Source: Chionis minor
Taxonomy: Eukaryota > Chordata > Aves > Charadriiformes > Chionididae
Direction of reading: 5' to 3'
Assembly: GCA_013398295.1 (NCBI GenBank)
Contig: VZSF01006834.1
Location: 86,502-150,501, forward strand
DNA length: 64,000 bases
Position 1 is the stretch's first letter. Each line of letters begins with the position of its first letter. The notes below the pieces were generated by a model. The model worked only from the letters and a program-made list of their open reading frames with translations. It ran no database searches and was not told the origin of the DNA. Shown piece by piece: positions 61,601 to 64,000 of this stretch. The position numbers and the translations under genes were made by a program.

Positions 61601-62362
61601 AAGAAATGACTAAAAGGAAAACCCTATCACATACTCACAAATAAACGTCGCTCTGCTTCTAAGCTAAATTTCCTCGATAATCAAGTTTCATAAACAAACG
61701 TGTAGGACAGTGAGCCAAAAGCAGTGATCCCAAATACTCCATCTACAGCCAAAACCTTTCTTCCTCTTCGGAACGTTTCACACGACAAACGAATCTGCCC
61801 CGATTATTTTTCTGATAAGAAAACTATTAGAAACGTGCAGCCACTAATACACTCCCAACAAAACAGTCTTCCAGATGCAGGAGGCAGGAAAGAGACGGAG
61901 CCAACAGGCTGAAAATCTGGCCAGTAACATTCGCCCTCAGGTGAAACTCTCTCAGGAAACTCCACTCTCGTAGCTGCTAAATAAAACTGCAGACACTTCA
62001 CAAAAAAAAAAAAAAAAGGAACGGACCCAAAAGTCCCCAAGATTTCTTGTTTTCCTACTCACGTCCCACAAAAACGGTCCTCATCCAGCCTCATTTATTT
62101 TCAGAGGCAAAATAACAAAAAAAAAGTTGCGCTTTTTTAACTGTACGGCTTTTAAAGCGTGCAGATTTTGATCAGATTGTCTTTTTTTTTTTTTTAAGAA
62201 AAAAAAAGAGATACTGTTTCTGTATGCTTGGGAAGGCAAAGCGCCCGCGGTGCCGGCAGCGGGCAGGAGCCCGCGCAGATACTCACAGTGCTGTACACAG
62301 CGGAGACGGTCGGCGTGAAGATCCGATCCTCCAGGGGCTGCTGAACCGGACCTCGCGGGATT
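4583..62362 (-). CDS. EIF4G3: EIF4G3, partial (ten N-terminal coding exons, spliced)
   Basis: The gene encodes eIF4GII, a cytoplasmic scaffold of the cap-binding complex eIF4F; in the family it bridges eIF4E at the cap, eIF4A, eIF3 and poly(A)-binding protein. Ten exons on the minus strand join into one open frame of 327 codons with compatible phases (76, 129, 96, 33, 21, 180, 115, 101, 123 and 109 nt), all with GT/AG borders. The peptide matches the eIF4G3 N-terminal arm as I remember it: Pro/Gln-rich, then the PABP-contact segment with [17 protein letters not shown], then a Ser/Thr/Ala-rich stretch. Wording such as EHSPAVYGT and NTQPQTRSP points to EIF4G3 rather than its paralogue EIF4G1. 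The eIF4E-binding motif and the HEAT domains are outside the window, as is the true start codon of the long isoform. Coordinates here are the span, introns included. Confidence 0.95.
4692..4693 (-). promoter_or_regulatory. EIF4G3: NAGNAG tandem splice acceptor
   Basis: The transcript reads aaatcccagcagCTCTCC. Cleavage after the first AG (4693-4692) keeps a CAG glutamine codon; cleavage after the second (4690-4689) removes it. Tandem acceptors of this kind commonly give isoforms differing by one residue. Confidence 0.7.
5130..5300 (+). repeat. TA/TG-rich low-complexity tract
   Basis: Repeated tata, tgtgtg and atatat segments, ending in an uninterrupted (ta)n stretch near 5275-5288. Likely length-variable. 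Confidence 0.85.
8011..8028. promoter_or_regulatory. Octamer-containing perfect palindrome, candidate binding site
   Basis: GAGGTAT and ATACCTC (7-bp perfect arms) surround TTGC, and the centre spells ATTTGCAT (8016-8023), the POU-family octamer. It sits in a repeat-free AT-rich intronic stretch with further TAAT-like words (ttcatgcttattaacc near 8087). Binding is inference. Confidence 0.35.
10164..10286 (-). CDS. EIF4G3: EIF4G3 window exon 9 (123 nt), PABP-contact segment
   Basis: 41 codons starting [20 protein letters not shown] and continuing [21 protein letters not shown]. The acceptor is tttgataccgtag and the donor CCTCAG|GTAATAAC; phase 0-0. The [17 protein letters not shown] block is the most conserved piece of the eIF4G N-terminus and in eIF4GI contacts the RRM region of poly(A)-binding protein, closing the mRNA loop. 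One change stands out: Val where I recall Gly in PPIGRP. In-frame skipping would remove most of the PABP contact and so produce a protein with altered poly(A) coupling. Confidence 0.97.
10287..13445. other. Intron between exons 8 and 9 (3159 nt)
   Basis: Contains one CR1 copy at 11341-11974 in the gene's sense orientation. The remainder is unrecognised, unique-looking sequence. Confidence 0.6.
11341..11974 (-). repeat. CR1 LINE, 5'-truncated
   Basis: Reverse-oriented CR1: begins with the tail complement agaatcacagagcggtttgg and the typical ggaagggaccttaaagatta, then runs through the 3' UTR and the end of ORF2. The same subfamily as the copies at 33841 and 46839. Sense with respect to EIF4G3. 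Confidence 0.92.
13446..13546 (-). CDS. EIF4G3: EIF4G3 window exon 8 (101 nt), start of PABP-contact segment
   Basis: The exon completes the split Gly and then encodes [19 protein letters not shown], four glutamines (four CAG codons at 13487-13476), [10 protein letters not shown]. The acceptor is gtccttccccag and the donor AAAACG|GTAAGTG; phase 1 in, 0 out. KREKKT together with [12 protein letters not shown] of the next exon forms the conserved PABP-interaction segment known from eIF4GI. I recall three glutamines in the human protein, so the tract may differ in length. The plus-strand CTG run here is this tract, not an independent repeat. Confidence 0.96.
13992..14445 (+). repeat. CR1 LINE, 5'-truncated
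   Basis: Starts in the ORF2 C-terminal coding part (tgtccagagaaggaaaacgg; frame reading like [20 protein letters not shown]) and ends at gattctacagttctat. Antisense to EIF4G3. Lies 446 bp upstream, in gene orientation, of the exon 8 acceptor. Confidence 0.92.
15757..15937 (+). repeat. 44-bp minisatellite, about 4 units
   Basis: The core aacactgtccatctttacaa recurs at 15784, 15828, 15872 and 15916, exactly 44 bp apart, each followed or preceded by gagagttta-type and A-rich segments. Units differ by single bases and A-run length. Confidence 0.93.
17361..17458 (+). repeat. 49-bp GC-rich tandem duplication
   Basis: gtgagatcccggaggag starts at 17361 and again at 17410; both units continue to agagaggcggg with a few substitutions. 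Confidence 0.88.
18146..18260 (-). CDS. EIF4G3: EIF4G3 window exon 7 (115 nt)
   Basis: 38 codons plus one base: [20 protein letters not shown], then [18 protein letters not shown] and the first base of a Gly codon. The acceptor is ttttccttcccag and the donor TACG|GTAAGTT; phase 0 in, phase 1 out. The Pro/Gly/Tyr-rich repeats ([14 protein letters not shown]) give low-complexity, disordered sequence typical of the eIF4G N-terminus. Because it is not a multiple of three, skipping it alone breaks the frame; skipped together with exon 8 (115 + 101 = 216 nt) it would not. A 62-bp minisatellite ends about 36 nt upstream of its acceptor. Confidence 0.96.
18261..18944. other. Intron between exons 6 and 7 (684 nt)
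   Basis: A short intron, about a quarter of it a 62-bp minisatellite (18297-18482) close to the acceptor of exon 7. The rest is unrecognised. Confidence 0.7.
18297..18482 (+). repeat. 62-bp minisatellite, 3 units
   Basis: Units start at 18297, 18359 and 18421 with aaagaattgggcaact (third aaagaatcgggc), each containing ctgttacatacagaaactg and ending in ctcaaatca. Units are about 90% alike. The array ends 36 bp from the acceptor of exon 7, so it occupies the region where the branch point should be. Confidence 0.93.
18945..19124 (-). CDS. EIF4G3: EIF4G3 window exon 6 (180 nt, phase 0-0)
   Basis: 60 codons beginning [15 protein letters not shown] and ending [11 protein letters not shown]. The acceptor is tcctccccctag and the donor CCGCAG|GTAAAAAC. 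It holds the conserved stretch [14 protein letters not shown] followed by [15 protein letters not shown], which is shared by eIF4GI and eIF4GII and strongly supports the identification. The region is Pro/Gln/Met-rich with no folded domain. Compared with my memory of the human protein I see small changes such as TIQ for TIP and TNQ for ANQ. It is separated from exon 7 by only 684 nt of intron and from the microexon by 892 nt. Confidence 0.96.
19125..20016. other. Intron between microexon and exon 6 (892 nt)
   Basis: Contains a purine-rich block (19126-19215; pyrimidine-rich in the transcript, just upstream of the exon 6 acceptor) and a degenerate CR1 tail at 19366-19423. Nothing else recognised. 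Confidence 0.6.
19366..19423 (+). repeat. Degenerate CR1 3' tail
   Basis: Reads ctttggacttgatgaccaga, then taccttccaaccgagccag and ttctacgattctagaat: a diverged version of the last 55 bp of CR1. Confidence 0.7.
20017..20037 (-). CDS. EIF4G3: EIF4G3 window exon 5, 21-nt microexon
   Basis: Seven codons, GGFRPIQ, directly before FFQRPQ of the next exon. The donor is CAG|GTAATTT; the acceptor ends ttattgaag, with A at -3, which is weak. Upstream in the transcript the tract reads ctgctgctttcttgcttcg, with three TGC triplets about 14 to 27 nt before the acceptor. That is the arrangement of neural microexons activated by SRRM4 (nSR100). Neural microexons of EIF4G1 and EIF4G3 are described in mammals, and I infer this is the avian counterpart. 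Phase 0-0, so optional inclusion adds seven residues. Too short to have been found as an open frame; placed by peptide match plus splice sites. Confidence 0.9.
23172..23286 (+). repeat. 37-bp minisatellite, 3 units
   Basis: attcacattccctgatatcc begins at 23181, 23218 and 23255, 37 bp apart, each followed by ttttattaac. Confidence 0.93.
23736..23812 (-). repeat. CR1 LINE, short 3' fragment
   Basis: Begins catagaatcacagaatcact and continues through ttggaagagaccttcaagat and tccaaccataaacctatgg; only the terminal ~75 bp of a CR1 survive. Sense to EIF4G3. Confidence 0.88.
24055..24300 (+). repeat. CR1 LINE, 3' fragment
   Basis: Runs from cacactggaagaggggagat to tgtgattctctgatt. It belongs to the aagggacc-type subfamily also seen inverted at 11341, 33841 and 46839. 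Antisense to EIF4G3. Confidence 0.9.
25208..25263 (+). repeat. CR1 3' tail remnant
   Basis: Reads acttggactccgtgatttta, then aaggtctcttccaaccc and agtctatgatt, the last ~55 bp of CR1 with a few changes. Confidence 0.8.
27949..27981 (-). CDS. EIF4G3: EIF4G3 window exon 4, 33-nt small cassette exon
   Basis: Eleven codons reading [11 protein letters not shown]. The acceptor is a strong pyrimidine tract ending cgcctttcctcag and the donor is CAG|GTACAG, which departs from consensus at +3 to +5. Phase is 0-0, so inclusion or skipping keeps the frame. I recall the same short peptide as an isoform-specific segment between TRSP and the FFQRPQ exon in vertebrate eIF4G proteins; this is memory, not a search. 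Its size and weak donor make regulated inclusion likely. The residue composition (basic, Pro/His-rich) suggests a disordered linker change rather than a folded element. Confidence 0.85.
31229..31285 (+). repeat. A-rich tract with (CAA)n
   Basis: An A run, then six CAA-type triplets, then a second A run. Confidence 0.85.
32316..32457 (+). repeat. CR1 LINE, 3' fragment
   Basis: Begins gaatcgccgtccctggaggt and ends gtgattctatgattcta; about 140 bp, close in sequence to the ends of the copies at 3168, 13992 and 56471. Confidence 0.9.
33621..33716 (-). CDS. EIF4G3: EIF4G3 window exon 3 (96 nt), carries the short-isoform start ATG
   Basis: 32 codons: [20 protein letters not shown], then [12 protein letters not shown]. 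The acceptor is ttccctgacag and the donor TCGCCG|GTAAGGG; phase 0-0. The methionine at 33650-33648 matches the residue at which the commonly listed human EIF4G3 protein begins (MNSQPQTRSP). Its context is ACAATGA: A at -3 is favourable, but +4 is A rather than G. So this exon is internal coding in long isoforms and can hold the start codon in shorter ones. The intron on its upstream side, 19.9 kb, is the largest in the window and could hold an alternative first exon. Confidence 0.94.
33648..33650 (-). promoter_or_regulatory. EIF4G3: Start codon of the short eIF4G3 isoforms
   Basis: ATG inside window exon 3, codon 23 of that exon, opening [10 protein letters not shown]. It corresponds to the first residue of the commonly listed human protein. 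Whether it is used depends on a transcript beginning downstream of the longer 5' exons, which the sequence alone cannot show. Confidence 0.6.
33841..34706 (-). repeat. CR1 LINE, 5'-truncated (866 bp)
   Basis: Reverse-oriented, from agactcacagagcggtgtgg through the 3' UTR and into ORF2, ending near gctcggtgtcaaca. Its complement carries long open frames in several phases, all of which are CR1 sequence. It starts 124 bp upstream, in gene orientation, of the exon 3 acceptor. Confidence 0.92.
35752..35808 (+). repeat. Short tandem repeat, unit about 16 bp
   Basis: Variants of aaagtccgaaggcc recur three to four times in succession. Confidence 0.8.
38949..38977 (+). repeat. GT dinucleotide repeat
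   Basis: A G run followed by about ten GT units, then attcc. Confidence 0.9.
41066..42060 (-). repeat. CR1 LINE, the longest copy (about 1 kb)
   Basis: Reverse-oriented from aatcacgggatcacagaatc to accggccaccaactgcat. It includes the 3' UTR and the C-terminal third of the ORF2 reverse transcriptase (separate entry). Sense to EIF4G3. Confidence 0.93.
41457..42083 (-). pseudogene. CR1 ORF2 reverse-transcriptase fragment
   Basis: A 208-codon open frame. It carries the RT fragment QGSVLG followed by [18 protein letters not shown], then IDDTKLGG: the catalytic box, normally F/Y-A-D-D in CR1, reads FIDD at 41930-41919, keeping both metal-binding aspartates. Downstream are the conserved [18 protein letters not shown] and [15 protein letters not shown] blocks and FWAPHSRKD; after that the frame departs from CR1. 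The endonuclease and the N-terminal RT are absent, so this is a dead 5'-truncated insertion, not a functional gene. Confidence 0.88.
42975..43648 (-). repeat. CR1 LINE, 5'-truncated
   Basis: Begins agaatcatagaatcacttgg and continues to tccaccaggacccccagatc. The minus frame reads through [20 protein letters not shown] and [20 protein letters not shown], the ORF2 C-terminus. Little-diverged; inverted partner of the copies at 3168, 13992 and 56471. Confidence 0.93.
44220..44257 (+). repeat. 18-bp tandem duplication
   Basis: tctaaggattttcccat occurs twice in direct succession. Confidence 0.8.
44292..44382 (+). repeat. Old CR1 3' fragment
   Basis: Reads gagcaacctgctctagctga, ccctgctctgagcaggcac, then ggaccggatgatctctgggt: a diverged CR1 3' UTR of the type with 'gaccctgcttgagcaggg', lacking a clean tail repeat. 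Confidence 0.75.
45231..45255. other. Assembly gap (25 N)
   Basis: Twenty-five N flanked by A runs; true length unknown. Isolated single N bases occur at 28114, 33258, 45616 and 54806, all inside or at the edge of homopolymer runs, so they are probably base-calling failures. Confidence 0.99.
45595..45659 (+). repeat. Poly-G tract
   Basis: About 60 bases almost wholly G, broken by a few T and A and one N, ending gtgtgtc. Length is unreliable. In the EIF4G3 pre-mRNA it is a C tract. Confidence 0.9.
46839..47329 (-). repeat. CR1 LINE, 5'-truncated
   Basis: Reverse-oriented from atagaatcacggagcagttt to acccccagagctggacat; the same subfamily as the copies at 11341 and 33841. Confidence 0.92.
47497..47531 (+). 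repeat. 17-bp tandem duplication
   Basis: ggaattttattatct occurs twice in succession within the intron between exons 2 and 3. Confidence 0.75.
49841..50267 (+). repeat. CR1 LINE, second subfamily
   Basis: From tgggccacaaagatgatgag to ttctgtgattctgtagat, with the diagnostic tggaccagatgatctccaga and ggtccctgccaacccttaac end. Closely matches the copy at 58146 and, inverted, 51259. Confidence 0.92.
51259..51462 (-). repeat. CR1 LINE, second subfamily, 3' fragment
   Basis: Begins cagaatcacagaaagttaag with ggcagggacctctggagatc; inverted relative to the copy 1 kb away at 49841-50267, so the two could pair in RNA. Confidence 0.9.
52586..52640 (-). repeat. CR1 3' tail fragment
   Basis: Reads agaaccatagaatcacttag, then ttggaagagaccttcaagat and catcgagtccaacc; only the terminal 55 bp are present. 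Confidence 0.85.
53660..53788 (-). CDS. EIF4G3: EIF4G3 window exon 2 (129 nt, phase 0-0)
   Basis: 43 codons, from [15 protein letters not shown] to [12 protein letters not shown], a Pro-rich segment of the eIF4G3 N-terminal arm. The acceptor is ctccacacag and the donor TCACAG|GTAAGAG. The exon begins GTAACA, so acceptor plus exon start spells CAG|GTAACA, which itself resembles a splice donor (see findings). Being a multiple of three with phase 0 at both ends, it can be skipped without changing the frame. The next exon continues with APYPSGQ, in agreement with the known protein order. It sits between the 8.5-kb and 19.9-kb introns. Confidence 0.93.
55619..55953 (-). repeat. CR1 LINE, 3' fragment
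   Basis: Reverse-oriented, beginning atagaatcacggagtcaaag; resembles the copy at 41066 (aagagacc or aagggacc followed by atcaacccaacactgcccaa). It faces the plus-strand copy at 56471 across about 500 bp. Confidence 0.9.
56471..56786 (+). repeat. CR1 LINE, 3' fragment
   Basis: Begins agccagggagggattggggt and ends gtgattctacgattccatga; antisense to EIF4G3 and of the same subfamily as 3168 and 13992. Confidence 0.91.
57851..58111 (+). repeat. CR1 LINE, 3' fragment (first of a head-to-tail pair)
   Basis: From atgataggacgaggggttcc through aactggaagaggggagatct to tccgtgattctatgaaac. A CR1 of the other subfamily begins about 35 bp further on in the same orientation. Confidence 0.9.
58146..58636 (+). 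repeat. CR1 LINE, second subfamily, 5'-truncated
   Basis: From cgtgtccagttctgggctcc, in the ORF2 C-terminal coding region (frame reading [20 protein letters not shown]), to attctgcgattctgtgatct. Nearly the same sequence as the copy at 49841. Confidence 0.92.
62287..62362 (-). CDS. EIF4G3: EIF4G3 window exon 1 (76 nt)
   Basis: This is the most upstream coding exon found. The acceptor reads tcttgcag before AATCCCGCG and the donor is ACT|GTGAGT. One leading base completes a codon from an exon outside the window (phase 2 in, phase 0 out), followed by 25 codons beginning [15 protein letters not shown] and ending SAVYST. The segment matches the long-isoform N-terminus of vertebrate eIF4G3, which continues directly into VTQVARQ of the next exon. 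No start codon lies in it, so at least one further 5' exon must exist beyond base 64000 or be unrecognised between 62363 and 64000. The peptide is presumably disordered; I know of no assigned function for it. Confidence 0.92.
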
Positions 62363-64000
62363 CTGCAAGACAGCAAATTAAGGAAAACCATCCCAAAGGA
62401 ACAGCGAATGCGTCATCCGGCAACGCAGCCGGTCACCTTCCAGGCCCGGGGCGGACACACACACATCTCACACACAATCAGGCAGCTCCCAATCCTCCAG
62501 GTTTTCCGAAAGGGGAGTGAAAATGTGGCTTCAGAGGGCGCCGACAAATACAGCGAGAGAAACCAAAAGCAAACAAAAAATATTCACCGAACCATCTACA
62601 AAACCTTCATCCTGTCAAGAGAATCCCCCACCTCAGGGTTTGTTTTGTTGTCTGGGGGTTGGGGTTTTGGGTTTTTTTGGGGGGTTTTTTTGGTTTTTGT
62701 TTTGTTTTGGTTTTTGGGGTTTTTTTTTGTTTTTAAAGAGTAAAAAAAGCAAAACCCACAAGCCCTTTGCATTCAGGCAGACAAACCCTGCTGATCAGCA
62801 GAGCATTTCTGGGACAAAGGCAGTGCCTGTTTTGCTAACCAGGCAGGAATCGGGTTCTGATTGTTTCCTTGTTTGCCTCTCTCCAGCCAGGAACTCTCTT
62901 CCCCATCCACCCCCCAAAAACGGCTTCCGAAAGGGGCTGGCACGTAGATTTGAAGTTTCGATGCTCCACTGCAGGGTTATTTCTAGGCAAACTGCAATAG
63001 TTTTCTTAAATTGGAAAGGTATTGGGAGAATCCGGAGGTGGAAAACAAAGGGAAAAAGACTTTATGCAACAAATAAATAAGCCAGAATCCGGTTTACTTG
63101 CTCAACAAAACCAGAGGATGCAGGTATTTAAAAGAAAAAAAGCTTCCTGACCTCACTTGTGGCCGCAGGTCCGGCGCCTGTCTGCTCAATACCCAATGCC
63201 CACCATCGTAAAGCAGCCCCGTGCTTAACTTGCTGAAAAAAGTCCCACTAAATATTCTATATTCAGAGTTCCCCTTTTTGCTGTTTACTTTTTATACCTC
63301 AAAGCCTCTCGGGAAATGAGAAAAGGCTGATTAAGTTTTTTGCACATGAGCCAGCAACACAGACCTCCCGAGTTAACGTGAGGGCAGATACTTTAAAAAA
63401 AAAACCAAAACAACAACAACAAAATAAAAATCACGAAAATGCTTCTTGGGTCTTGTTCAAACAAGGAAAAAAACCACTCATAAGTTACATTTTGAACCTA
63501 GAAGATTAATTTGAGTCTTTCAGGAGTCCTCTCCTTTTGCACTGTAACTTTGCTCTCCCAAGAAATGCTCGCTGCTGCCCAAACCTCCACAGGGACCATC
63601 ACCGCGGCAGCAGGAGAGCCCCTGCCAGCGCCGGCGGCGAGCCAAGCTCCGCAATCCCACCTCTGCCCCTTCCTTAAAAAGGGGGGAATTTTTCGGACTG
63701 CTCAGAGGCGACCGGCTCTGCACCTGCTGCCCGTCTGCAGTACACCCCCGCCATCTCCTCCTCCTAGACCAGTGCAGAGCAGAATCAAATTCACAATATC
63801 CCGCTGTTTCGACACCAAAAACATCACTGCAAAGGTCAGCCCTCCCCAAGCAGGCTGCAAAATTGTTCTAAAAACTGGCAATTTCGTTATATATTCAATG
63901 CTTGAACGCCTGACACGATGAAAAGCCTGCGTTATAGGATTAACGCACGGAAAAGACCGGCTCTGACCTTCACAACACCTTTGCACCTAAGTCATGTCCC
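62363..64000. other. Intron upstream of exon 1, partial
   Basis: Contains a long G/T-rich low-complexity block (62638-62735) and otherwise unrecognised sequence. I looked for the preceding EIF4G3 exon, which must end in phase 2, and could not place one. Confidence 0.5.
62638..62735 (+). repeat. G/T-rich low-complexity block
   Basis: Alternating G runs (3 to 6) and T runs, for example ctgggggttggggttttggg. It lies 276 bp upstream of exon 1 in gene orientation and is C/A-rich in the transcript. Confidence 0.85.

Larger units (their letters stand above)
53789..62286. other. Intron between exons 1 and 2 (8498 nt)
   Basis: Contains CR1 copies at 55619-55953, 56471-56786, 57851-58111 and 58146-58636, with a single N at 54806. 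The stretch from about 58640 to 62280 shows no repeat I recognise and no eIF4G-like exon. Confidence 0.6.

Noticed and set aside
63520..63849. Arg/Trp/Gly-rich minus frame as the missing 5' exon of EIF4G3
   Set aside because: No resemblance to eIF4G N-terminal sequence and no phase-2 donor that would join exon 1.
1..64000. tRNA, snRNA or other structured RNA genes
   Set aside because: I looked for tRNA A/B boxes and typical snRNA starts while reading and saw none convincing; a covariance-model search was not possible.

Overview
The window is a piece of a bird genome. The evidence is about twenty copies and fragments of CR1, the dominant avian LINE family, with typical 3' ends carrying short 'gattctatgattct'-type tails, together with one long vertebrate gene whose exons are small and whose introns run to 20 kb. 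I see no bacterial, viral or plasmid organisation. The species cannot be fixed from the sequence.

The only gene I can support is EIF4G3 (eIF4GII, the translation-initiation scaffold), on the minus strand and partial at both ends. Ten coding exons were placed by matching translated segments to the known eIF4G N-terminal region and then finding GT/AG borders and checking phase. In transcription order they are 62362-62287, 53788-53660, 33716-33621, 27981-27949, 20037-20017, 19124-18945, 18260-18146, 13546-13446, 10286-10164 and 4691-4583. They join in one open frame of 983 nt, which is 327 whole codons plus one base at each end. This is the Pro/Gln-rich N-terminal arm of the protein, including the poly(A)-binding-protein (PABP) contact segment. 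The true N-terminus lies beyond base 64000. The eIF4E-binding site, the MIF4G domain and the rest lie below base 1.

Layout from low to high coordinate: 1-4582 partial intron with one CR1; 4.6-20 kb the dense part of the gene (six exons, CR1 copies, minisatellites); 20-34 kb a 21-nt microexon, a 33-nt exon and the exon carrying the ATG used as start by shorter isoforms; 34-53.6 kb a 20-kb intron rich in CR1, with a 25-N gap and a poly-G tract; 53.7-62.4 kb the two most upstream exons found, with an intron between them holding a head-to-tail CR1 pair; 62.4-64 kb upstream intron.

The most interesting signals are regulatory: a 21-nt microexon with TGC motifs just upstream of a weak acceptor (the layout of neural SRRM4-dependent microexons), a run of phase 0-0 exons that can be skipped in frame, a NAGNAG acceptor, an acceptor fused to a donor-like exon start, a minisatellite abutting an exon acceptor, and inverted CR1 pairs around exons. 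I found no evidence of a new gene system; long open frames outside these exons are CR1 sequence or chance.
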